Shown piece by piece: positions 16,010 through 25,537 of a stretch of 64,000 nt of DNA. How positions within the stretch are numbered: the first letter of the stretch is position 1; the number at the start of each line of letters is the position of its first letter. This DNA is from UBA5072 sp041737175 (GTDB taxonomy: Bacteria; Bacteroidota; Bacteroidia; Bacteroidales; UBA10428). The DNA lies in the NCBI GenBank assembly GCA_041737175.1, contig JBGSSF010000030.1, positions 82,193-146,192 of the forward strand. The letters run 5' to 3'. A program made the position numbers and the translations under genes. The notes below the pieces were generated by a model that did no database searches, was not told where the DNA came from, and saw nothing but the letters and a program-made list of their open reading frames with translations.

Positions 16010-17749
16010 ATGCAATATATTTCAAAGTACTTATTCCTTTCAGGTGTATTTATCAACGCTGCATTGAATGCCCAGAATCCGGTCCGGGAATCAGCCCATC
16101 CCAATGACTATGCCGCCCCTACAGATATTCCCATGCTTCTTTCGGGGAATTACGGCGAAATCAGATCGGCTCATTTTCATGCCGGGATTGATATAAAAAC
16201 AGAACAAATTGAAGGGAAAAATGTTCTGGCGGCTGACGATGGCCATATTTACCGCATTGTTGTCCAGGCCGCAGGCTATGGTAAAGCATTGTACCTGAAA
16301 CATGCCAATGGCCAAATGACCGTTTATGCCCACCTGCAGCAGTTTATTCCTTCCGTTGAGAAATTTGTCAGGGCAGAGCAATACCGCAGGAGGTCCTACG
16401 AAGTGGATCTTTATCCGAAATCAGACCTGTTTGCATTCAACAAGAGAGACTTAATCGGATTATCCGGAAATACGGGTAATTCAGCAGGGCCACACCTGCA
16501 TTTTGAAATTCGCGACAGGTCTTCTGTTCCGCTTAATGTGTTGCAATACGGATTTGATATCGCTGATAAAATTCCTCCCAGGATCCAGTGGCTTGCTGTT
16601 TATCCGCTTGATGAACACAGCACGGTAAATGGTTTAAACGAGAAATTACTTTTACCTGTTTCCGGTAAAAACGGAAATCATTCCCTTGCTGTAAATACGG
16701 TTCAGGTTAGCGGTCCAATAGGCCTGGGCATAGAAACCTATGATTTCCTTAATAATTCGCCGAATGAATGCAGTCCCAATACGATCATCCTCAGCGTGGA
16801 TGAAAAGGTGCTGTTTTCATGCCGCTTCGACAGCATTCCTTTTTCAATGGGTCCTTATGTCAACGGCCATATCGACTATGGTGAAAAAAAGAGATCAGGG
16901 ATAGTCATTCAGAAGCTTTACCTGGAGCCCAATAATAAGCTCGGTATATATAAAGTGGCAGTCAACAGAGGTTTTCTGAATTTCAACGATACCCTGAAAC
17001 ACTTTGCCAGAATTACTGTCAGGGATACATACGGAAATGAATCAGTGCTTCCTTTCAGCCTTCAGGCTACTGACCGCGTTTATCAGCCCGGGGAAGAAAC
17101 CGTTGATCCTACTTTGGTTGGCACGTTTCGGTATGATACACTGAATGTATTCGAAAACAGGGATGTCCGTGTAGTATTGCCGAAGAATACTTTGTTCAAC
17201 CACATCGGATTTCAGTATGCGCAATTTAAAAATGACAGCTGCAAATGGTCCCTGGTTCATCAGGTTCACAATGAATATACACCATTGCTGAAGTCCTTCA
17301 TCCTGTCCGTTAAACCTGCGCATCTGCCTGAATACCTCCAGGATAAGGCGCTTATTGCCAGCCCGGGTCCCAAAGGAGAATGGATCAGTCAGGGCGGTGC
17401 CTACAAAAATGGTTTTGTCACTGCGCAGGTGAAAACATTTGGCCGGTTTTTCATTGCTGTTGATACGCTGAATCCAGTCATCAGCCCGGTATCCTTTAAG
17501 GCAGGCAACAGGTATGCACAGGGCCAGGCATTGACTTTCAAGATTACCGACAAACAGTCGGGAATCCGGAAATACAACGGGTATATTGACAAAAAGTGGG
17601 CTTTGTTTGAATACGATGCCAAAAATGATATGTTGTCCTATAGCATTGATGAAGCAAGGCTTGAAAAAGACCGGTCACACATCCTTGAGGTTATTGTGAC
17701 GGATAATAAAGACAACACAGCCAGTTTCAGGGGAGAGTTTTTTTACTAG
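16010..17749 (+). CDS. M23 family metallopeptidase with C-terminal beta-sandwich domains
   Basis: This is a secreted or periplasmic LytM-type zinc peptidase, presumably acting on peptidoglycan cross-links. A signal peptide (1-21, ending ALNAQ) precedes the M23 domain. Zinc and catalytic motifs are intact: HFHAGID (H57, D61), VYAHL and GPHLHFE (H162, H164). The domain carries an insertion of about 25 residues between the YAHL and SGNTG segments. The remaining 400 residues form beta-rich domains without a known name (for example ITVRDTYGNESVLPFS and ILEVIVTDNKDNTASF). The next gene, anmK, begins 29 bp downstream, pairing cell-wall cleavage with muramic acid recycling. Confidence 0.88.
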   Translation: MQYISKYLFLSGVFINAALNAQNPVRESAHPNDYAAPTDIPMLLSGNYGEIRSAHFHAGIDIKTEQIEGKNVLAADDGHIYRIVVQAAGYGKALYLKHANGQMTVYAHLQQFIPSVEKFVRAEQYRRRSYEVDLYPKSDLFAFNKRDLIGLSGNTGNSAGPHLHFEIRDRSSVPLNVLQYGFDIADKIPPRIQWLAVYPLDEHSTVNGLNEKLLLPVSGKNGNHSLAVNTVQVSGPIGLGIETYDFLNNSPNECSPNTIILSVDEKVLFSCRFDSIPFSMGPYVNGHIDYGEKKRSGIVIQKLYLEPNNKLGIYKVAVNRGFLNFNDTLKHFARITVRDTYGNESVLPFSLQATDRVYQPGEETVDPTLVGTFRYDTLNVFENRDVRVVLPKNTLFNHIGFQYAQFKNDSCKWSLVHQVHNEYTPLLKSFILSVKPAHLPEYLQDKALIASPGPKGEWISQGGAYKNGFVTAQVKTFGRFFIAVDTLNPVISPVSFKAGNRYAQGQALTFKITDKQSGIRKYNGYIDKKWALFEYDAKNDMLSYSIDEARLEKDRSHILEVIVTDNKDNTASFRGEFFY

Positions 17750-17778
17750 CACCGGAAGTTATCACCATTGTCAGCACC

Positions 17779-18852
17779 ATGAAATATTATACGGTTGTCG
17801 GAATGATGTCAGGTACAAGTCTCGACGGCATGGACCTGATACTTTGCAGGTTTCACAAAGAGTTGCAGAAATGGAAGTACCGGATTCTCGGTGCGGTAAC
17901 CTATTCATATCCCGAGGATTGGAAGAAGAAGCTCAGTGAAGCTGCGATGCTCGATGCGGGTGCTTTTTTAATGCTGCATCAGGAATACGGAAGGTATATC
18001 GGCGATCAGGTAAATCGATTCATTGCCAATAACCCCCGGAAAATTGATCTGGTAGCCTCTCATGGTCACACCATTTACCATCAACCCGACCGGGGATTTA
18101 CCTTTCAGCTGGGATCAGGTGCCGCCCTGGCAGCCCGTTGCAGGATTGATACGGTCTCAGATTTTCGTACTTTCGATGTGGCATTGGGTGGACAGGGAGC
18201 TCCACTTGTCCCCGTAGGCGATGAACTCCTTTTTGACAGTTATAGGTTTTGTCTCAACCTGGGAGGTTTTGCCAACATTTCAAATCGCAATGACCGGCTG
18301 AGGATAGCCTGTGATATTTGTCCGGTCAATATAGTTGCCAATCACCTGGCGCAGAGGAAAGGACAGGAATTCGACAGGAACGGGATCATGGGCAGTCACG
18401 GAAAAATTGTTCCAAAGCTTGTTGAGGAACTGAATGATCTCGAATACTATGCCAGGCCTGCACCAAAATCACTGGGACGTGAATGGGTGGAAACATCCTT
18501 TATGCCGGTGATGAATAAGTACGATCTCGAGCCCGGGGATCTGCTCCGCAATGCATACGAGCACATGGCCATTCAGATCAGCAGGTATATAAACGGCCAT
18601 GAAGCCGGAGAGGTGCTTGTTACCGGGGGAGGGGCCTTCAACAGTTTTTTGACGGAGCTCCTGCAGCAAAAATCAAAATCAGTTTTATGTATTCCGGATA
18701 ATCAGCTTGTCAAGTTTAAAGAAGCGCTCATTTTTGCCTTTCTGGGTATGCTCAGGTACTGCAATGAAATTAACTGCCTGTCAAGTGTTACCGGCGCAGA
18801 AAAAAGCTCTTCATCAGGAATTATCCACCTGTACAATCAGGAGAAAGAATAA
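17779..18852 (+). CDS. anmK: Anhydro-N-acetylmuramic acid kinase
   Basis: AnmK hydrolyses and phosphorylates 1,6-anhydro-MurNAc to MurNAc-6-phosphate in peptidoglycan recycling. The 357-residue product shows the family's N-terminal GMMSGTSLDGMD motif, SHGHTIYHQP, GGQGAPLVPVGD and LNLGGFANIS, and a C-terminal VTGGGAFN. The length is normal. No murQ or nagZ lies in this window. Confidence 0.95.
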   Translation: MKYYTVVGMMSGTSLDGMDLILCRFHKELQKWKYRILGAVTYSYPEDWKKKLSEAAMLDAGAFLMLHQEYGRYIGDQVNRFIANNPRKIDLVASHGHTIYHQPDRGFTFQLGSGAALAARCRIDTVSDFRTFDVALGGQGAPLVPVGDELLFDSYRFCLNLGGFANISNRNDRLRIACDICPVNIVANHLAQRKGQEFDRNGIMGSHGKIVPKLVEELNDLEYYARPAPKSLGREWVETSFMPVMNKYDLEPGDLLRNAYEHMAIQISRYINGHEAGEVLVTGGGAFNSFLTELLQQKSKSVLCIPDNQLVKFKEALIFAFLGMLRYCNEINCLSSVTGAEKSSSSGIIHLYNQEKE

Positions 18853-18883
18853 CAGAAAAGGGTAGTGCCCAAAAAAAAAGTAT

Positions 18884-18909
18884 GGGTGAGTCCATTTCGG
18901 AACTCACCC
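18884..18909 (+). terminator. Hairpin downstream of anmK
   Basis: GGGTGAGT (18884-18891) pairs with ACTCACCC (18902-18909), with a further CC/GG pair inside. An A9 run lies just before it, so it would terminate best on the minus strand; the plus side has only a weak T content. It may act as a transcript boundary between anmK and the C69 gene. Confidence 0.5.
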
Positions 18910-19064
18910 AACTTTAACCCTAACTACAAAAAAACAAACTAATTATTAACTAAAACTACTAATTATGAAAATTCAACTCTAGCTTTTCTAATGTTGTTTT
19001 ACTGATAATGATCAGCTACTTTTTCAAAAATTAAGCATTATTTTTATCAGCAAATCTCAATACT

Positions 19065-20699
19065 ATGACAAACAAAATTCTTGCCACACTTATTCTTTTT
19101 TTATTTTTAGTAAGTGAGAATGTGTTTCCCTGTACAAATTTTTTGGTGACAAAGGGTGCTACCAAAGACGGATCAACGATGATATCCTATTCTGCCGATT
19201 CACATGTGTTGTTTGGCGAATTGTATTATTACCCGGCCAGGGACTATCCTGCAGGGGCTATGGTGGATGTGAAGGAGTGGGACACCGGTAAATGGCTTGG
19301 AAAAATTCCCCAGGTACGCCATACATACTCTGTCGTCGGCAATATGAATGAGCATCAGCTTGCCATTGGAGAAACCACTTACGGAGGTCGTTCGGAATTA
19401 TTTGACAGCACAGGTATTATGGACTACGGTAGCCTGATTTATATGGGATTGCAGCGCGCAAAAACAGCCCGGGAGGCTATCAGCATAATCGGCAAGCTCA
19501 TGGCTGATTACGGCTATTGCAGCAGTGGTGAGTCATTTTCCATAGCAGACCCCAATGAGGTATGGATTATGGAAATCATTGGCAAGGGCCCCGGGAATAA
19601 AGGCGCTGTATGGGTTGCCCTGAAAGTGCCTGACGGTTATGTATGCGGTCATGCCAACCAGGCCAGGATTACTACTTTCCCGCTGAATGATCCGGACAAT
19701 TGTATATATGCTCCGGATGTGATATCCTTTGCGCGAGGCAAAGGTTATTTTTCCGGTTCTGATGAGACTTTCAGTTTTTCCGATGCATATGCGCCGCTTG
19801 ACTTCAGCGGGGTAAGGTTTTGCGATGCCCGTGTATGGTCCGGATTCAGAAAAATAGCGGATGGCATGGACGAATACACGGATTATGCTACCGGTAAAAA
19901 CCTTCATCATCGCATGCCCTTGTGGGTAAAAGCGAACAGGAAGCTGGGCGTTGAAGATGTGATGAGTATGATGCGCGATTATTACCAGGGCACACCGCTT
20001 GACATGACCAACGATGTCGGTGCCGGCCCAAACAAGGTTATTGTTCGTTGGAGACCCATGACGTGGACCGTTGACGGTGTTACCTATCTGAATGAGCGTG
20101 CCATATCCACCCAGCAGACGGGCTTTTCCTTCGTTACCCAGTCCCGTTCATGGCTGCCTGATCCTGTTGGCGGAATCCTGTGGTTTGGTGTGGATGATAC
20201 CTACAGCACGGTGTATACGCCCATGTATTGTGGCATGAAATCAATACCACCCTCCTTTGCCGTTGGCAACGGCGCTATGATGGAATTCAGTCCCGATGCC
20301 GCATTCTGGGTTTTCAACCAGGTATCGAATTTTGCCTATACAAGGTACAACATGATGATACCGTATATCCAGGAAAAGCAAAAACAACTTGAGAGCAGGT
20401 ATATTACCGAGATCATTGCCGTTGATAAAGTAGCTGCATCATTGTTTCAGAAGAGCCCGAAAAAAGCCGTGCAATACATCACCGATTATTCAGTAAAAGC
20501 GGGTGAACAAACGGTTGCAGAGTGGAAAAAGCTTTATGCGTTCCTGTTCACCAGGTATATGGATGGGAATGTTAAAACAAAAATCGAAGGACAGCAAAAC
20601 CCGAAGGTTGAACAACCCGGTTATGATGAAGCCTGGTACAGGCAGGTTGCGAAGGATGCCGGTGAAAGGCTGAAGGTGCCGGAGGGGGCGGGGCATTGA
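19065..20699 (+). CDS. Secreted C69 family dipeptidase
   Basis: This 544-residue N-terminal-nucleophile peptidase is of the C69 (U34, PepD-A like) family and cleaves dipeptides. The signal peptide runs to about residue 22 and is followed directly by C23 (FPCTNFLVTK). This Cys would become the catalytic N-terminal nucleophile after cleavage, as in family members. Conserved blocks include NMNEHQLAIGETT and YGYCSSGESFSIADPNEVWIMEI, given here in parts. It is monocistronic on the plus strand and faces the peptide-transporter operon. Together they suggest that peptides are trimmed outside or in the periplasm before uptake. Confidence 0.9.
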   Translation: MTNKILATLILFLFLVSENVFPCTNFLVTKGATKDGSTMISYSADSHVLFGELYYYPARDYPAGAMVDVKEWDTGKWLGKIPQVRHTYSVVGNMNEHQLAIGETTYGGRSELFDSTGIMDYGSLIYMGLQRAKTAREAISIIGKLMADYGYCSSGESFSIADPNEVWIMEIIGKGPGNKGAVWVALKVPDGYVCGHANQARITTFPLNDPDNCIYAPDVISFARGKGYFSGSDETFSFSDAYAPLDFSGVRFCDARVWSGFRKIADGMDEYTDYATGKNLHHRMPLWVKANRKLGVEDVMSMMRDYYQGTPLDMTNDVGAGPNKVIVRWRPMTWTVDGVTYLNERAISTQQTGFSFVTQSRSWLPDPVGGILWFGVDDTYSTVYTPMYCGMKSIPPSFAVGNGAMMEFSPDAAFWVFNQVSNFAYTRYNMMIPYIQEKQKQLESRYITEIIAVDKVAASLFQKSPKKAVQYITDYSVKAGEQTVAEWKKLYAFLFTRYMDGNVKTKIEGQQNPKVEQPGYDEAWYRQVAKDAGERLKVPEGAGH

Positions 20700-20700
20700 G

Positions 20701-20823
20701 TTGCAGCGGCAGCGGCAGTTTTAGCAGCAGCAGCAGCAGTAGCAGCAGCAGTAGCAGTGGCAGTAAAAAGTAAAAAGTAAAAAGTAAAAAGTAAAAAGTA
20801 AAAAGTAAAAAGTAAAAAGTAAA
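20701..20823. repeat. Imperfect CAG-type tract followed by a heptanucleotide tandem repeat
   Basis: Bases 20703-20762 are an interrupted GCAGCG/CAG/TAG trinucleotide tract that starts just after the C69 stop. From about 20763 to 20823 the unit GTAAAAA is repeated about 8.6 times without interruption. Long frames across it translate to poly-Leu or Lys-rich repeats and are not genes. Confidence 0.9.
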
Positions 20824-20884
20824 CGGTAAGAAACCTTTCATGCGGTCCTAAGATTCTTGAAGGGTTTCTTATTTAATGAACGCT

Positions 20885-21235
20885 AAAACCACAATGTCGC
20901 ACATCTGGTGCTAATATTCGTGATATATAGTTTTGAGCCCCATTCGGGGCGATATATTGGTAGAAGAAACAATAAAACAATGCTTTAAGCCTCTTTAGGG
21001 GCGACATTATGGTTATTGATATTTGTCTTATTATCAACAGGCCGCTGCTACGCAGCTTGAAATCACCTATAATTGCTTTTTCTATTAACAGGCAAACCCT
21101 ACGGGCTTGTTTCATTGGTAATTATATCCATAGCGCCGTAGAGCCTGCCCCGTCCGATAGGCGGAGCGCGGCCTGCTAATAGAGAAAATTATACGGAATA
21201 CCAAGTAAAGCCCCGTCAGGGGTGACCTGTTGTGA
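20885..21235. repeat. Family A intergenic repeat, copy A1
   Basis: This composite repeat has short hairpin modules: GCCCC-attc-GGGGC with GATATATTGGTAGAAG, a CCTCTTTAGGGG module with GACATTATGG, and CTGCTACGCAG. A module at 21132-21180 contains CCGTCCGATAGGCGG. The stretch at about 20893-21015 is nearly the reverse complement of 48915-49045 in copy A2. No coding potential is seen. Confidence 0.85.
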
Positions 21236-21250
21236 TGGTCTAGCTCTATT

Positions 21251-21279
21251 ACTCTTTACTCATCACTCATCACTCATCC
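21251..21279. repeat. Heptanucleotide repeat directly after the POT transporter stop
   Basis: On the minus strand the TAG stop is followed at once by GATGAGT units (three, then a degenerate AAAGAGT). The period is 7 bp. Confidence 0.75.
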
Positions 21280-22956
21280 CTACTTCGTAGCATTCTCCAG
21301 TCGCCTCATAACACTGAAAATAAAGGCAGCTGCAAGCAGACAACATACTACAAATACACTCCACAAAACCCATAGAGGCACAAAATCCCAAAGCCCTGCT
21401 GCCTGTCCCATCAGGTAATTTCCCAATGCAGTTGCAGCAAACCATCCTCCCTGCATCAATCCTTTATATTTAGGAGGGGATACTTTCGACACAAAGGAAA
21501 TACCCATCGGACTCAGGAATAATTCCGCAAAAGTTAGAATCAGATAGGTTGAGATCAGCCAATAGGTCGAAACCCTTGAAGGATCAGGAGCGCCCAATCC
21601 GCCAAGTGCTTTGGGACTAGGCAGACCGATAGAAGCAATGATTAACAACACAAATGCCAATCCGGCAATGATCATTCCAATTCCGATTTTCCTTGGTGCT
21701 GAAGGCTCTTTCCCTTTTTTATTCAGCCAACCAAAAAATGCTATGACAAAAGGTGTTAAAACCACAATGAAAAAAGGATTGAAATGCTGAAACATTTGCG
21801 GTGTGAAAGGATTCGAACTGCTGAAATTTGAGAACCTGTAAATTGCGATGGCAGCGAAAACCAGAAATGAAATGCCTCCAATTAATCGTGTTGTAGAGGA
21901 AGACTTTTTTTGAATTAAGAAAATCAGTCCAAGAATTGATAGGAACGCAGGCAATAAGGTAAACAGATCAAAGAAAATGTTAGTGAACTTTCCTACACTG
22001 GTGGCGGTATAATCTCTGGCAAAATAAGTCATGGAAGCAGCATTCTGGTGAAATGCCATCCAGAAGAAAATAACAACGCCAAAAACGAGCAACAGGGAAA
22101 CTATCCTATCCTTTATTTGCTTGGGAGTTAATTCAATTGCTGCGGTTGTATCCTTGCTTTTAATTTTTTGTTTCTCAGTTTGATCAGCATATTTATAATA
22201 CTTCCTGAATCCAATAAAAATGAGCATGGAGATAACCAAACTGATACAGGCAACACCGAACCCATAGTGGTAAGATTCAGAGAGCCGGTTAAGGTAATTT
22301 TCCGAGAATGCTCTCAGACTTTCCAGGTTTATTCCACTATCCTGTACCTGAGCAATGGAAAGATACTCTTGTGTATTGACAAGTTGTCCGTTAATGAATT
22401 GATGGGCCATTGCTGGTATTCTTCCATCATAGGTGTAATTATTGGCTTTCAGAATATAATTGTTAACAGCTTCTGCTGCTGTTGGAGCAAACATAGCACC
22501 GATATTGATGCACATGTAAAAGATATTGAATGCACTGTCTCTCTTTGCACCATATTTAGGCTCATCATAAAGACATCCAACCAGAGCCTGAAGATTTCCT
22601 TTGAAAAGGCCGGTTCCCAATGCTATTACACCCAAAGCCACATAAATTGAAATTAATCCTGTACCAAATTTTGTGGGAAGAGAAAGAAGGAGATATCCAA
22701 TGAACATAACAACGATCCCTAGGGTTACTGTTCGACCGTAACCCAGAAGTCGGTCAGCAATGATTCCTCCAAGAAGCGGAAGAAAATATACAAATGCTAT
22801 GAAAGTAGCATAAATATGACTGGTCCTGGCCGCATCAAAACCATATTTAGCTTGAATAAACAATGTAAAGATAGCGACCATGGTATAAAAGCCGAATCTT
22901 TCGCCCATATTGGCAAGTGCAGCAACATATAGCCCTTTCGGATGTCCTTTGAACAT
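21280..22956 (-). CDS. POT family proton-dependent peptide transporter
   Basis: This 558-residue major-facilitator protein of the POT/PTR2 family imports di- and tripeptides with protons. The N-terminal signature ANMGERFGFYTMVAIFTLF contains the ExxER-like motif, and GGIIADRLLGYGRTV matches the PTR2 motif. Twelve or more TM segments are apparent. A long loop between TM segments 6 and 7 region (about 165-215) is larger than in short bacterial members. It is the last gene of the OPT-PqqD-POT run, 44 bp after the PqqD-like gene. Confidence 0.92.
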   Translation of the reverse strand: MFKGHPKGLYVAALANMGERFGFYTMVAIFTLFIQAKYGFDAARTSHIYATFIAFVYFLPLLGGIIADRLLGYGRTVTLGIVVMFIGYLLLSLPTKFGTGLISIYVALGVIALGTGLFKGNLQALVGCLYDEPKYGAKRDSAFNIFYMCINIGAMFAPTAAEAVNNYILKANNYTYDGRIPAMAHQFINGQLVNTQEYLSIAQVQDSGINLESLRAFSENYLNRLSESYHYGFGVACISLVISMLIFIGFRKYYKYADQTEKQKIKSKDTTAAIELTPKQIKDRIVSLLLVFGVVIFFWMAFHQNAASMTYFARDYTATSVGKFTNIFFDLFTLLPAFLSILGLIFLIQKKSSSTTRLIGGISFLVFAAIAIYRFSNFSSSNPFTPQMFQHFNPFFIVVLTPFVIAFFGWLNKKGKEPSAPRKIGIGMIIAGLAFVLLIIASIGLPSPKALGGLGAPDPSRVSTYWLISTYLILTFAELFLSPMGISFVSKVSPPKYKGLMQGGWFAATALGNYLMGQAAGLWDFVPLWVLWSVFVVCCLLAAAFIFSVMRRLENATK

Positions 22957-23000
22957 AAGTCAGTGTATTAGTTGATGAATAAAAATTCGATCTACGGCAA

Positions 23001-23351
23001 TTATTTAAATACAATAAACCGGTTTTTGTAAAGCTGTCGCAGGAATTCAGTAACCCTCAGGTCCGCCGAATTATCTGCATTTATTGGATCTGAGCCGGAA
23101 TTGCTGAGGAGATTGCATATCTCATCCGTATTCCTTATTCCGTCAATCAGCAACCAGACTTTGCTACCCGTTTCATCAAGATGGATCCGGAAATATTTGG
23201 AACGGTTTGCCGGAATAAGCCATTTACGCATCCATTCACTTTTGAACTTGGGGATCGTCAATGTAATCTTATCCCCCTCCCGGTTGAATTCCGTGATATT
23301 CCGGACGGGGATCATATCCAAAAAGTTCTTCTTCGGTTTGCGTAAAAGCAT
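23001..23351 (-). CDS. PqqD-like (RRE-fold) protein
   Basis: This 116-residue protein resembles PqqD: VWLLIDGIRNTDEICNLL, followed by VTEFLRQLYKNRFIVF at the C-terminus. In RiPP pathways this winged-helix fold (the RiPP recognition element) binds the leader of a precursor peptide. Here the first 50 residues are basic and distinct. No radical SAM enzyme, precursor peptide or other maturation gene is nearby. It sits between two peptide transporters (32 bp from OPT, 44 bp from POT), so it may bind peptides for another purpose. The fold assignment is moderately sure and the role is unknown. Confidence 0.72.
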   Translation of the reverse strand: MLLRKPKKNFLDMIPVRNITEFNREGDKITLTIPKFKSEWMRKWLIPANRSKYFRIHLDETGSKVWLLIDGIRNTDEICNLLSNSGSDPINADNSADLRVTEFLRQLYKNRFIVFK

Positions 23352-23383
23352 AGGATAATTCCCTTGTTAACCCGATTCAGTAT

Positions 23384-25453
23384 CTACACCGCTGCAGTCG
23401 GTGGAACCGGTGCATCGGCTTTTCCTGCATTTCTTACCGGTATCCTGATCAAAACCACTGCTATGAGGGCCAGTACAATAAGGCTGATCCAGAACGGAGG
23501 ATGCTGGAAGAAGGAGAAAATGTCATACAGGAATATGTCACCTACGGCAAAAATGGCGATGACAAGTCCCATCAATGCTTCTCCGGCAATAAGTCCCGAA
23601 GCCAGAAGTATCCCGATATTTTCGACATTGGTCCGCTGTGCCAGCGAGAATTGACGTTTTTCGGAAACAGAATCCACGGCGCCTTTGATGATCCCGCCCA
23701 GGAAAATGGCGAATGTTGTATCCAGGGGCAGGTACATTCCCACACAAACCAGCATGGGACTTTTGACCTGCATCATGATAAAACCGACTCCCATGAGCAT
23801 TCCTGCAATGATGAGAGGCCATGCCATTTGTCCGCCCACAATTCCCCTCGACAGGATGGCCATCAGGCTTGCCTGAGGAGCTGAGAGATTTTTACTCCCA
23901 AAACCGCCGTCATATCCTTCACGAACACCCTTGGCAATGTCACCGTCGTTCAGAAACACCAGAACACCGAACATGACAGCGCCGGAAAGCACTACACCGA
24001 TGATATCACCAATCTGCATGCGCCACGGAGTCCCTCCGAGAATATGCCCGGCTTTCAGATCCTGCAACATTTCACCGGCAACGGCAGCTGACACGCATAC
24101 AATGGCTGCTACGGCAAGAACAGAAGCAACTCCCTCGTTGCCTGTGACTCCCAAAGCCACCATGATCAGGGCGGTAACAACCAGTGCGGTCAGGGTTAAT
24201 CCGGATATCGGGTTATTGCTCGATCCCATCAAACCTACGAGATAGCCCGAAACAGCAGCAAAAAAGAATGCGAGAATAATCATCACAGTAGCGGCAACGA
24301 ATGCTACAAGCGCAGAAGTTTCGAAGATATAGAATGTAATGCCAAAGGTAAGCAAGGCAACCAGACCGATTCCGATCAATATCCAATTGAAATTGATGTC
24401 CTTTTCATTACGCGGCGTGTCTACCTTTTGACCTGAAGCGGCTTTTTTTACATCGCCAACCGAGCGGGCTATACCTGCAGTCAGGCTCTTGCGCATTTTC
24501 CAGAGTGTATAGATAGCGCTTACAAGCATACCGCCAATGGCAATGGGGCGTACGATAAAACGCCAGATTGAGTAAAAAGAATCCACCCATACTTTGTTTG
24601 TGGCCGCATCGGCAGTGAGAGACGGATCACTTGCCATTAAGGCTGAAGCCATGGCATTCAGGTCGAAGGAGGGCGCCAGGAAGTACAATATCATGGGAGT
24701 CAGCAATCCCCATGCGATCATCCCGCCGCTGAAGTTCAGTGAAGCCAGTTTGGGGCCGATGATATAACCCACGCCCATGTAAGCAGGACTTATTCCCGGC
24801 GAACCGAGCATCATACCTCCCTGTCCGGTATAATTGGTGCTGGCTACAGTTTGTTTGGCAAAAACAATAAACTTTTCCCAGTATACCGCAAAAAGCTTTA
24901 TTTCGCCGAGGAGTTTAACAAGTGCACCAAAGATCATGGCTCCGAATAAGAACATGGAATTGCCGCCGCTCGTTTGTCCCGCCTTATGTATTTCCGCAGC
25001 AGCCACAGATTCAGGGAATGGCAGTTCCGTGTCTTCCACCATCACACGGCGCAATAAGGCGACAAACATGATTCCCAGTATGCCGCCGGCGATCAGAATC
25101 AGCGTTGAAGTGATATAATGCCCGGGGGTGAAAAAAGGATCCCACAGGCCGGCGACAAAAAATGCCGGGAGCGTGAAAATAGCACCTGCAGCAACCGACT
25201 CTCCGATGGACCCTACCGTACGGGCAAAGTTTTCCTCGAGAATGGAACCCTTCATGGCTTTCAGCAGGGCCATACCAATGACCGCTGCCGGATAGGTTGC
25301 CGCAATCGTCATACCAGCCTTTAGGCCAAGATAAGCGTTGGCAGCTCCAAGCACCACGGCCATGATCAATCCGATGATCAAAGCCTTTACCGAGAACTCG
25401 GTCATATTGGTATCAGGGGATACAAAGGGAATATATTTCTTATTGTCGCTCAT
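23384..25453 (-). CDS. OPT family oligopeptide transporter
   Basis: This 689-residue polytopic membrane protein of the OPT family (prokaryotic branch) moves oligopeptides or metal-peptide complexes. Family features include the N-terminal LGAANAYLGLKAGMTIAATYP, ARTVGSIGESVAAGAIFTLP, MVEDTELPFPESVAAAEIHK (about 140-160) and the C-terminal GGIIKGAVDSVSEKR. About 15 hydrophobic segments are seen. It is the first gene of the minus-strand run OPT-PqqD-POT and has its own -7 element upstream. Confidence 0.93.
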   Translation of the reverse strand: MSDNKKYIPFVSPDTNMTEFSVKALIIGLIMAVVLGAANAYLGLKAGMTIAATYPAAVIGMALLKAMKGSILEENFARTVGSIGESVAAGAIFTLPAFFVAGLWDPFFTPGHYITSTLILIAGGILGIMFVALLRRVMVEDTELPFPESVAAAEIHKAGQTSGGNSMFLFGAMIFGALVKLLGEIKLFAVYWEKFIVFAKQTVASTNYTGQGGMMLGSPGISPAYMGVGYIIGPKLASLNFSGGMIAWGLLTPMILYFLAPSFDLNAMASALMASDPSLTADAATNKVWVDSFYSIWRFIVRPIAIGGMLVSAIYTLWKMRKSLTAGIARSVGDVKKAASGQKVDTPRNEKDINFNWILIGIGLVALLTFGITFYIFETSALVAFVAATVMIILAFFFAAVSGYLVGLMGSSNNPISGLTLTALVVTALIMVALGVTGNEGVASVLAVAAIVCVSAAVAGEMLQDLKAGHILGGTPWRMQIGDIIGVVLSGAVMFGVLVFLNDGDIAKGVREGYDGGFGSKNLSAPQASLMAILSRGIVGGQMAWPLIIAGMLMGVGFIMMQVKSPMLVCVGMYLPLDTTFAIFLGGIIKGAVDSVSEKRQFSLAQRTNVENIGILLASGLIAGEALMGLVIAIFAVGDIFLYDIFSFFQHPPFWISLIVLALIAVVLIRIPVRNAGKADAPVPPTAAV

Positions 25454-25490
25454 ACTGTTAGTTTTAAGCCTGCCAGAGCAGAATTATCCT

Positions 25491-25498
25491 CAAATATA
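25491..25498 (-). promoter_or_regulatory. -7 element for the OPT-PqqD-POT operon
   Basis: TATATTTG on the minus strand, 37 bp before the OPT start at 25453. An imperfect ATTG at 25519-25516 could serve as the -33 element. Confidence 0.5.
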
Positions 25499-25537
25499 AA
25501 AATCTTTTTCAACCGCAATCATGATGTTTGTCGCTCG

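Noticed and set aside
20572..20841. 89-residue frame with poly-Leu and Phe-Tyr repeats
   Set aside because: It is the translation of the GTAAAAA and CAG-type simple repeats on the minus strand.
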